From NCBI GenBank assembly GCA_003864495.1, contig ML133381.1:496001-560000 (forward strand): DNA of 64,000 nt, written 5' to 3'. Shown here in pieces: positions 27,901 to 34,602 of this stretch. Source of the DNA: Nemopilema nomurai (taxonomy: Eukaryota > Cnidaria > Scyphozoa > Rhizostomeae > Rhizostomatidae). Position numbers and translations under genes: made by a program. The stretch's first letter is position 1; each line of letters starts with the position of its first letter. Below the pieces are notes generated by a model. The model was not told the DNA's origin and ran no database searches. It was given only the letters and a program-made list of their open reading frames with translations.

Positions 27901-29592
27901 AACTGCCACCGAGACAGCTGGAAAGTGTTTTTGAGGTAGGTACTTTTGACCTCCTGGCCAGCGCCAAGGGATTTGACTGTTTACATTCATTAGTGAAAAC
28001 GACACCAACTCACTCGATCCATGAGGGGCATTTGGCCATTTTGCGCATTTAATTCTATTTCGTGTGTGATTGGCTACAATCTTCCAATTGTGCTCCACAA
28101 TCAAATTGATGTGCGTAGATTATTGCCTTTTGGGGCGGAATGAATTTCCTAACTGAGGTATAGATAACTTATTTGACTGAAAGTGGCTCATTAGGTTGTT
28201 AGAGAAAGAAATGAATGCAAGAAATAAAAACTCCCAAACCTTATATGCTCCAGGCGATTAATTAATTCATTTTATTTAGCAAGGATATCGAATAAAGAAG
28301 AGATTTCATTAAGACCTCTAGGTTATTAATGTTGATAATCAAAATGCATTGTTACAGGCTAGTTTCACAAAGTCCAACACTTTGTACGAAGGCGGTGAAA
28401 TTATCCGCCACAGTAGCGTAATTAAAGAACCCTTTCTGACTATACTGAAAGTTGTGGCTACATTTGAGGTCAACACCAAACTTCCCACAAATGGAGCCAC
28501 TTTTCTATTGACTCACTAGCCAGAAAGGTTACTTGGTCATACAATAATGGCTGTTGGCGCATTTTATTGTTGCTGTTTTAATGTGACTTCCGTTGATTCG
28601 TAGAACCAGCCAGCTTGTGGCTCACGTTGAAAGCTTTACCCCTCACCAAGTAAGCTGACATTTTTTCAAACTTCTAAGCGTTGGCATTTTATTGCAGTGG
28701 AGATCCGAAGGTCCCCCTCAAGATTGTTCTATTGTTTGCATTCCCAACCCGTTTTACAACATATGGTGGAACGATCTATCTGTATTAGTTGAACCACTAA
28801 ACGAATAAAATTATTTCATTAATTTAATCACAGTTGAAACAGACTAAAATGAAATCAGCTCCATCAATTGATTACATTGTTGTCTGCTTTGGTTCGTCCC
28901 AGATAATTCTTTACTTAAGCAGGCAAAGTATAAACCAATAGATTTCATTAAGAATTGAGAGTATTTTTCAACGCCTTTTTAATCATGATTGATTTGAACT
29001 TGTTAAGCCTAAGAATTTTTTAGCGCAAGACAATTTTCTCTTTTCAAAGTACTTTCAAAATTCACTTTCCCAGCTCTTAGCATATTTTCTAGACTTAGTC
29101 TCTATCAGTATTAAGTCAACAAGTTTTGACAACGACATAGCCAGATGTTTTGATGGTTAGCCAAAGGTACACCTGATATTCATCGTAATTGCGACAAGTT
29201 GTGCTTATCTCTTCTGGTACAAGCAAGGAACCAGTGCCAGCTTTTGCAGTCATTAGGCTGCCTAGGAGCCACAATCTCGGTGTTACGTTGTCTAAACTAG
29301 ACTTGGCGTATTAAATAGCATCACAGTCAGTGCTACGGCTGTTCCTCTTCACCTTCTTCAACGCCTTCTTCTCCAGCGTGCCCATGTTCCAAAATCAGTG
29401 CAAAGCATCATTGAGCGTGAATCAAACCGAGCCAAAAGGGAGGGCGATGATGCCGAAAAGGAGGCTACAGGAAGCGCGAGTCCAGAAAAGAAGCGCCAAC
29501 GAAGCCAGTCAGAATCGTTATCCGATGAATCAGACTCTGAGGTAGAGAAAACTAGCAAAAGAATAAAGGTAAAATTAGACCCCAGTAAATGA
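173..29592 (+). CDS. SYMPK: Symplekin, 3' part of a multi-exon gene (5' end outside window)
   Basis: Symplekin is the HEAT-repeat scaffold of the nuclear cleavage/polyadenylation machinery (CPSF/CstF) and of the histone pre-mRNA cleavage complex. Exons: 173-222, 912-966, 1384-1686, 2619-2729, 4317-4349 (weak), 4621-4732, 5929-5957, 6471-6528, 7143-7329, 8058-8139, 8451-8564, 9298-9366, 9727-9802, 9915-10008, 10806-10875, 11305-11413, 12497-12688, 17375-17467, 21835-21944, 22992-23069, 24437-24484, 27867-27935, 28614-28649, 29377-29592. Nearly all phases join without a break, giving about 797 residues. Diagnostic stretches are [20 protein letters not shown] (11320-11379), [33 protein letters not shown] and SFTPHQ, all close to the human protein. 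The N-terminal HEAT domain that contacts Ssu72 lies upstream of the window; the middle region and the Symplekin_C domain are here. The acidic C-terminal extension of the human protein is mostly absent. Confidence 0.95.
595..660. repeat. 11-bp minisatellite, six imperfect units
   Basis: Six head-to-tail units with consensus ATCCCTCATAG start at 595, 606, 617, 628, 639 and 650. Each differs from the consensus by zero to three or four bases. The array lies in the symplekin intron 223-911. Confidence 0.75.
1384..1686 (+). CDS. SYMPK: Symplekin central exon (101 codons)
   Basis: This is the longest symplekin exon here. It carries [33 protein letters not shown] and a [11 protein letters not shown] end, which align almost without gaps to the human segment LVLISMVYLPEAMPASFQ through GLGPGVEQTK. 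The acceptor is gacag|GAG at 1384 and the donor AAAAAG|gtaaga after 1686; both edges are phase 0. An ATG-initiated reading at 1342 that spans this exon reads intron sequence at both ends and is not a separate gene. Confidence 0.95.
2619..2729 (+). CDS. SYMPK: Symplekin exon, charged linker
   Basis: Thirty-seven codons at phase 0 on both sides encode a KKEEEEK-rich stretch and then SIPVIGSG, which matches the AISVVGS segment of the human linker. The acceptor is ttttag|CTAGCC; the donor AAG|gtttcg is non-consensus after GT. The human protein has more linker here, so an additional exon between 2730 and 4620 is possible. Confidence 0.75.
4317..4349 (+). CDS. SYMPK: Candidate 33-nt symplekin exon
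   Basis: A good acceptor (acctttag) and the donor CCT|gtacgt bracket 33 nt. At phase 0 they read [11 protein letters not shown], fitting the phases of both neighbouring exons. The peptide has no recognisable match in a part of the protein that is poorly conserved. The second frame reads a KRKRKK stretch but would break phase. The exon may be real or spurious. Confidence 0.35.
4621..4732 (+). CDS. SYMPK: Symplekin exon, start of the conserved middle domain
   Basis: The exon reads [18 protein letters not shown] and continues to AFDRILTAE, matching the human segment KKIFRLSDVLKPLT through VKRILRAEKA. It begins at phase 0 after ttgtag and ends at phase 1 before gtaatt. Confidence 0.85.
5929..5957 (+). 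CDS. SYMPK: 29-nt symplekin micro-exon
   Basis: This tiny exon (tttttag|AAGCTG to AATTTA|gtacgt) enters with two bases that complete a Gln codon and reads AAVKGGANL. That bridges ILTAE to [13 protein letters not shown], in agreement with human AVACSGAAQVRIKILASL. Without it the flanking exons would be out of phase (phase 1 to phase 0). Confidence 0.85.
7143..7329 (+). CDS. SYMPK: Symplekin exon with [13 protein letters not shown] motif
   Basis: One hundred and eighty-seven nt at phase 1 to phase 2 encode [20 protein letters not shown] and a conserved [14 protein letters not shown] end. The human counterpart is DVRARLDLAFAWLYQEY through LLSGLQEKPDQKD. The acceptor is ttttttag|CATTGC and the donor GACAA|gtatgc. 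Confidence 0.93.
12497..12688 (+). CDS. SYMPK: Symplekin exon, Symplekin_C region
   Basis: The exon encodes [31 protein letters not shown] and [14 protein letters not shown], one of the most conserved parts of the protein. Human symplekin has PPSPELVKRVRDLYHKRLP and [12 protein letters not shown] at the same place. It enters at phase 1 and leaves at phase 1 (CAAC|gtgagt). Confidence 0.96.
12689..17374 (+). other. SYMPK: 4.7-kb symplekin intron
   Basis: This is the largest intron in the gene fragment. It holds a 13-base G run at 17239-17251 and one TGACGTCA at 17261-17268. Short open frames (for example near 14359 and 15599) have no recognisable protein content. A decayed transposon is possible, but I see no terminal repeats. 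Confidence 0.7.
17239..17251. repeat. Poly-G run, 13 bases
   Basis: Thirteen consecutive G residues lie in a symplekin intron. Runs like this are prone to length errors in sequencing and to replication slippage. Confidence 0.9.
17375..17467 (+). CDS. SYMPK: Symplekin exon isolated between two introns over 4 kb
   Basis: Ninety-three nt (tttcag|CTGAGT to AAAG|gtaaga) read [20 protein letters not shown] followed by KAVMK. This matches human ALSPLNPGELLIALHNIDS. The exon is phase 1 on both sides, so skipping it would keep the frame. Confidence 0.92.
17468..21834 (+). other. SYMPK: 4.4-kb symplekin intron
   Basis: AT-rich, without a recognised gene. It contains one TGACGTCA at 17690-17697 and a pyrimidine-rich tract around 19570-19630. 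Nothing else stands out. Confidence 0.7.
21835..23069 (+). CDS. SYMPK: Symplekin exons 21835-21944 and 22992-23069
   Basis: The first exon reads [20 protein letters not shown], then [17 protein letters not shown]. The second reads [20 protein letters not shown], then KLINKQ. Both are near-collinear with human symplekin ([36 protein letters not shown]). All edges are phase 0 except the entry at 21835, which completes an Ala codon. Confidence 0.95.
24437..24484 (+). CDS. SYMPK: 48-nt symplekin exon ([16 protein letters not shown])
   Basis: Sixteen codons between tttacag|GTATGG and CCAG|gtgagt. Every position has a direct counterpart in human VWKYPKVWEGFIKCCQ. It is phase 0 on both sides. Confidence 0.95.
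27266..27439. repeat. Nested inverted repeats plus a direct repeat
   Basis: A left arm (27268-27287, gatcacgatctgg + ta + cacgg) pairs with a right arm (27396-27414) over 13 + 5 bp, with a small bulge. Between them lies a perfect 8-bp hairpin: AGCACCGA (27355-27362), a 6-nt loop, and TCGGTGCT (27369-27376). An 18-bp direct copy of the left arm (tgatcacgatctggtaca at 27267-27284) recurs at 27422-27439. The block looks richer in GC than its intron. It may be a fold-back or MITE-like element or a structured RNA; I cannot tell which. Confidence 0.7.
27867..27935 (+). CDS. SYMPK: Symplekin exon [20 protein letters not shown]
   Basis: Twenty-three codons at phase 0 match human [20 protein letters not shown]. 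The reading ends at VFE|gtaggt. The human protein then has about eight more residues (KCPEL-like) before LLAHV; I did not find them in the following exon. Confidence 0.94.
28614..28649 (+). CDS. SYMPK: Short symplekin exon with ambiguous acceptor
   Basis: The peptide [12 protein letters not shown] matches human LLAHVRSFTPHQ. The donor CACCAA|gtaagc is clear. Two acceptors exist. The one ending at 28613 (ccagccag) keeps phase 0 with the exon ending at 27935. The one ending at 28603 (gattcgtag) has the better upstream context but needs an upstream phase-2 partner and would add TSQ before LVAHV. The start given here is the in-phase one. Confidence 0.75.
29377..29592 (+). CDS. SYMPK: Terminal coding exon of symplekin
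   Basis: The acceptor is the pyrimidine-rich cttctccag. The exon begins [16 protein letters not shown], matching human QQAHIPNSIMTILEAS. It continues as a low-complexity charged tail ([18 protein letters not shown], then [11 protein letters not shown]) to TGA at 29590-29592. The tail is about 55 residues against nearly 200 in human and has no recognisable match beyond the basic and serine-rich composition. Confidence 0.93.
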   Translation, partial: RAHVPKSVQSIIERESNRAKREGDDAEKEATGSASPEKKRQRSQSESLSDESDSEVEKTSKRIKVKLDPSK

Positions 29593-29649
29593 TGATTGCC
29601 ATGCACGGCTGACCCTTCCAGGCGTCATGCTTGTTGTTGTACATACCAC

Positions 29650-29655
29650 AATAAA
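29650..29655 (+). terminator. Poly(A) signal AATAAA of symplekin
   Basis: A canonical AATAAA lies 57 nt after the symplekin stop codon and is followed by a T-rich stretch. This gives a short 3' UTR of about 80 nt. The cleavage position itself cannot be read from the sequence. Confidence 0.75.
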
Positions 29656-32600
29656 GTTCTGTCATTCGGAAGACATTGTCATGATGCCAATTGGTCCTGT
29701 GAGCAATTCGTTGCCATTCAAGAAATCACTTTCGCCATCATTTCTGCCTAGCCTCTGGGGGCCGGCAAACGGCATCCATGGTCACGTGGGTAAATTGTTA
29801 ACCGGAGGCTAAATGCTGAAGACAAAAACAAAATTGATACTCGCGACATATATCGTCATTAGGTTAGTACTTGTGGCAATGTAATGATTTATAAATGCAA
29901 ATATTCAGAAAGCTGCTTGGGTGACCGCTTTGCAGAATGTCAACGTTATTCGCGCCTCGTTTTCGCATTTGTGGATCGTTTTCGCATTCGAACCTCGTTT
30001 TCATATCGCGTCGTGCACTGTAGAGGCAACTTGGTACTTTTGGCGCTCCTGTCTTCTCAAGCCGTCAGTTTCTGCTTCTACAGCGGTGAAAGTGACTTTG
30101 TATATCCCAAACATTTTGTTGTTGTTACGGACACTTTTGTTTATTGGTATGCAATAGTTCAAGCAGGTAACAAAAGTAGCAATGATGTAATTTTGTGTCA
30201 GATGAAAAATTTTGCTAGAGTCTTTCTTTAAGTGTCTACTGCTTTCAAATTCTATCGCACTGTAAACAAGCAATGTTGAGTCACCGCTTTGCATGAGCCA
30301 TATTTTTAGGCTTTGCCTGAAAGCTTCTTGGCGTCAAAATGCATGGCTCCTGCCAACAACACGCCAGAATGTTTTGTTACGTTGCTTGTTTTATTGCTTT
30401 TTGTCAGGAGTGTTGAAATCAGGCTTTGTTCACTTGTAGCCCAGCCCTGATTTATAGATTTCGGTTTATTTTAAAATGCTCCTTTTTCAAATTACCAATC
30501 TACCTGTGTGCAAATTGTTGTTGACCATGGAAGTGCCCAATCGAAGCCATTTTAAACACTTGATGCCTTCGAGGAAGTCTAATCTTAAGTATAGACAGTG
30601 TAAACTAGATTTCCTGGAAAGCTTTTGTCGTCAATTAATGATCCTGCCTTTCGTGTGCGGGTATTTGGGAGGAAAGTACGCTGTAATACATTTGATGTTG
30701 TTAGCAAAACACGGCACAAAGGAAGCAAGTAGAGTTCGCGTCATATTTGTGCAAATACCGGACATAATTATTTAATCTCTGTTAAACTCGTTTCACTGAA
30801 TATACACTGTATCGAATTTGTTTTCAACGCACACAATCGATTATTCAAACACGAGCCCGCGGCGTCCTTTTGCTTCTGACTTGAAGCTAGAAAGTTATTG
30901 GCTTACGCATCTGTTGACACAAAGTTCTTATTTGTATGAATTAGGCTTGAAAGTCCCTGAGAGAAACAAGAATGTTTTGCTGGCATCGACTATTTCCTTG
31001 CTAATTGCCACTTGACCCAAGGGAAACGAGCTTAGAAAGCTTCTCTGACGTCGACTGGGTGATCTCTCAGTTTAGTCCATCTTATGTGGTGACGTCATTA
31101 ACGTTTGTTTGATCCAAAGGCATCATCGCCTGTCATATATCATTGCTGCTTTTTGCATCGTCAGTGTACGAGATGGTTAGTTGACTTTTTTGAGACGTGG
31201 ATATGCCTTGTGAAGATGCCCTCCTACAATGGATATTTGCTTTTGACTCATTTTGATTTCCCCTGCACAGATCAAGTAACATCCTCAGAAACTCACGACC
31301 CGATCGCAATGCATCATGGGAATTGTAACTGTGGTCTCCATCTTTATTCCTGGTGCGCCCGGGCTTTGCAGAAAAAAGGATAACCGAAAGGAAATCGCTC
31401 ATGTTTCTTTGGTCATTATGTCATCTGCAGTGTACATAGAATATTTGTTCCTGCAACCGAGGTCAACTTGGCAATCAACAGCAAATTGCCCTGTTGCCCT
31501 GCCAAAAGTATCCAATAAGAGAAGTAAATCTTCATTTAATGACATTTCATTAATTATTAGAGTTTTTTCTAAAAATTTATTATAGTTAGTTTATTTGAAT
31601 TCAAATTTGATTCCTCAAATAAACAGGTTATTTCCAGTTTAGCGATCAAGTAACTTTATTGTCACCCTAATAATATAGGATCTCATGACTATATTTGGGC
31701 TCATTCATGGCTAGGATCAATGTGATAGGAGCAAAATATTTACAGTTCCCTTTTCCACCATCCCAATTCAATGTTTTGTTACATTTTCCACAACCACAAT
31801 TTCCGTTGTTTACAAGAGACACAGCTACACAGTAGCTAGCTTCGTTTTGGTCCAATTTTAATTTGTTCACCTGCAGTCGCAAATCAAAGCGCTTAATTTT
31901 TTTTAAATCATGGCTAATTTTGGTGTTGATGATACTAAAAAAGGACAAAGGAGATCCTAATTAACATACCTTGAGATGCTTGCCCAGGGTTGACATATCC
32001 AACTGGTTAGTGGAGGCCAGATTCAAGGTGCCAAGAGGCCAAATTAAAACCACTTGTAGCCAATTTCTAGAACCAATTAGAGGTGTCGTACAAAAGCAAA
32101 GGCATATTATTCATAGCAAAAGAGGTAGCATTTAACATGCGAGTATCTGCGGAAGCTGTAGCCTCTTTGCTGAAACAATTGATATTGTTCAGCATTCTCC
32201 TTTGCCATGCGCTATAATGGCTAATAAAAGTAGAAACATTTGTTTTGTTTAGGCCAAATCGTGTATTTCGAAGCCAAATGGATTGTAACAAGGTCTAAGA
32301 TTTGGCCTTCTAGAGGGCCAAACGGCAACCCTGTACTTCTTTACCGGCCTACTTTCAGCGATGACGCTTACATTATCTGAGCACATTTTTCATTGACCTC
32401 GCACATAGTTTCAGACGGTTTTAGAGAATCAAGTCTTGTCGAATTTTACCCCCTGTTATGTACCATATTTTAAAGCCTTTGTTTCCAAACATTCAAACAG
32501 CGGATAAATACGAAGGATTTGAACAAACGCGAGCTGTTGAATACAAGGATATAACCAGCAATGTTTTTCTCTGCGGTCGAAAATGCCTTTCACACTGGAT

Positions 32601-32763
32601 GTTAACAAAAAAAATTCTTATTATCGTTAAGAAATGTTTTAAGGTTTGCCCGTTCCATACGCCCTCCAGACATAGTTTGAATGCTTACTGGTCTAAGGTC
32701 AAGGCAGTTTTCTTTGTTGCTCTTTACTTTCGTGTTTTGATCTCGGCCCTACCAGACGGTTGT
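29656..32763. other. Intergenic, no recognised gene
   Basis: This is the space between the symplekin poly(A) signal and the in-frame stop upstream of the DUF1444-like ORF. It is AT-rich with scattered short open frames (for example 29884-30231, 30476-30775, 32458-32766), none recognisable. One TGACGTCA lies at 31090-31097. The 5' UTR or a non-coding first exon of the next gene may lie in the last few hundred bases. Confidence 0.7.
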
Positions 32764-32808
32764 TAATACTGTGTGAACGTCAGCAGGAAACTTGGAAGTT
32801 GTGTCAAT

Positions 32809-33507
32809 ATGTCAAATATTTCCTCTTTGAGTTTGGTGCTGGAGGACACACCTGAATTCTCACTCATTAGCAAACATGTTTTGCCGATACTAAAAACTCA
32901 GGATTGGATAAATCGGGCAAAGGAGTTAATAGACAATCATGCACAAAAGTCTCAGCTCGTCACCAAAAGGTTGGGAACAACGGATTTCGCAATTACGTAC
33001 GTCGTCTACAATTCCACCGACCGTACTTGCCGGTTTATTAACCAGAGTAACATGAAGATGTGGAAACTAAAGGAGGCGGAACTGCGCTCTCTTGCCTTGC
33101 AAAACTTGCACCGGCTTCACGGGGACACATCCGTCAAGGCCCTGGAGACATTTCGCGCCAGTCAAAGTGGTGTTCACAGCTTTGATAAACTTGGAGACTT
33201 CTCAGCATCTCTTCTGCTGCTGCGCCCCGCAAACCCGAAGGAGCACCCTGAAGGGAAGTGCATCGTTTACCAGATTCCTAGAAGTAGCCTTCTCCTTGCC
33301 GCTAGCAGCACTGATGCCATGGCAACGTGTGTCATGGGAGACCTGTCCCTGCGCCTTGCCGGCCCACAATCGCGCAGCGCCGCACAGCCAATCACCTTCA
33401 GAAATGGATGGGTCCCGTATGTACACAACAAGGTCGAACATCAGTTTCCAGTCCCCCTGAACAAAGACGAAGTAAAAATTTTCAGAAAGGCGATCTTTAG
33501 GGCGTGA
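32809..33507 (+). CDS. DUF1444-like protein, intronless, 232 aa
   Basis: A single uninterrupted ORF of 232 codons. The first ATG (32809, with A at -3) is chosen because an in-frame TAA lies at 32764-32766; a GTG at 32773 precedes it in frame. No signal peptide or membrane segment is seen. The layout resembles the bacterial DUF1444 family (YtpQ-like): a strand pattern FAITYVVYN with RTCRFINQSNM, then a helix ELRSLALQNLHRL, then FSASLLLL, a GKCIVYQIPRSSLLLAAS core, and a C-terminal NGWVPYV strand. In YtpQ the matching elements are TYRLIDQRML, the ETAAFNLRSL helix, YDASRIL and ISVPHQDVLILA. Family function is unknown. The gene looks richer in GC than its surroundings. A splice acceptor cagcag at 32781-32786 would be compatible with a 5' non-coding exon. 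No AATAAA follows within several hundred bases. Confidence 0.65.
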   Translation: MSNISSLSLVLEDTPEFSLISKHVLPILKTQDWINRAKELIDNHAQKSQLVTKRLGTTDFAITYVVYNSTDRTCRFINQSNMKMWKLKEAELRSLALQNLHRLHGDTSVKALETFRASQSGVHSFDKLGDFSASLLLLRPANPKEHPEGKCIVYQIPRSSLLLAASSTDAMATCVMGDLSLRLAGPQSRSAAQPITFRNGWVPYVHNKVEHQFPVPLNKDEVKIFRKAIFRA

Positions 33508-33810
33508 TGGCATACAGTAACTATCACGATGAAAGACATAATTTTCCCCACATGGCTCTTTGGATTGTCACTCAAATACGAAGATGTCCAGATTGGTTTG
33601 GCCACTTTAGAGTCTCAGATTACACCTATAGGGTTTCATCAGTTAGTTTAGAGTCAACGTCAAGGGTATATCGTCAGAGTAGGTTCTCAATAAGTTTCTC
33701 TAAGCAATCATCAAGTTAAACAGTTTAACGCAACGAAAAGGGTAGATTGGCCATGTTCTTTGCTTGAGAGGCACGATTCGTGACAGTGGTCATGACAGCA
33801 TGGCCCCCTT
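33508..33810. other. Downstream flank of the DUF1444-like gene
   Basis: About 300 nt between the stop codon and the tandem array. It probably includes the 3' UTR. AATAAG-like sequence occurs near 33690 but no canonical poly(A) signal. Nothing else is recognised. Confidence 0.5.
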
Positions 33811-33978
33811 TTCGAATCTGCACCGAAACATTTCGAATCTGCACCGAAACATTTCGAATCTTCACCGAAACATTTCGAATCTGCACCGAAATATTTCGAA
33901 TCTGCACCGAAACATTTCGAATCTGCACCGAAACATTTCGAATCTTCACCGAAACATTTCGAATCTGCACCGAAACAT
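33811..33978. repeat. 21-bp tandem array, eight units
   Basis: Eight head-to-tail 21-bp units start at 33811, 33832, 33853, 33874, 33895, 33916, 33937 and 33958, with TTCG of a ninth at 33979. The consensus is TTCGAATCTGCACCGAAACA + T. Units 3 and 7 (33853 and 33937) read cttcacc instead of ctgcacc, and unit 4 (33874) ends gaaata. Because 21 is a multiple of three the array is open in several frames on both strands and gives heptapeptide repeats (for example FRICTET, CFGADSK). I regard these as a by-product of the repeat, not a protein. Confidence 0.95.
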
Positions 33979-34570
33979 TTCGTCTGAGCCCGATGATGCA
34001 AACAGCTGACAACGCAATATGTTGTTTTCGTCACGCGTCTGCTTTTGGCGAGGCCATTGTTAACCTCTGGCATCTACGGTGCACCTTCTCTTCGTCAGCA
34101 CATCCACTTCATGTTGACAACAAGGGGACGTTATTATTTAATTGTAAACTTATCTATCTAATTGAATTGCAAGTCAAACAGAGGCTTCCCTTCTGTGCCC
34201 AGATCAACATTGCAGGCAGCACGCTGTGCAGGCGCCATCATAAACTCACATTACCCCGCGAGCGAATGTCATCGGGTCATTTGCTCGCTTCTTGTTTACT
34301 TTGACTGCCATTTTTAAACCCTTGCTGCTGAGAGATGGGTGAAATGCGCACCGGCTGTCCTCTCAGATGTGTCATTGCAAGCCGGCATTTCAGAGCGTTG
34401 CGCAACCGGAATTGCGTGGACACCAATGGAAAGGAAATCTTGTAAAACGATATTCCAAGAATACCCTAAAATAGATGCTATCTTACTTCCATTTGTATTT
34501 TATGCGACAGGCTCTTCGTAGAACGAAAAAATGTTTGTTGCTTTTTCGGTCATCTTACTATATGCTCCTC

Positions 34571-34602
34571 TGTTGTTGTTGTTGTTGTTGTTGCTGCTGC
34601 TG
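34571..34602. repeat. TTG/CTG microsatellite
   Basis: About seven TTG repeats run into three CTG repeats in intergenic sequence. Confidence 0.9.

Noticed and set aside
33811..33978. CRISPR-like array
   Set aside because: Units are directly adjacent with no spacers, and the host is an animal genome.
33725..34304. Long open frames on both strands across the tandem array (heptapeptide repeats)
   Set aside because: They exist because the 21-bp unit has no stop in several frames. All frames are equally open and nothing outside the array is conserved.
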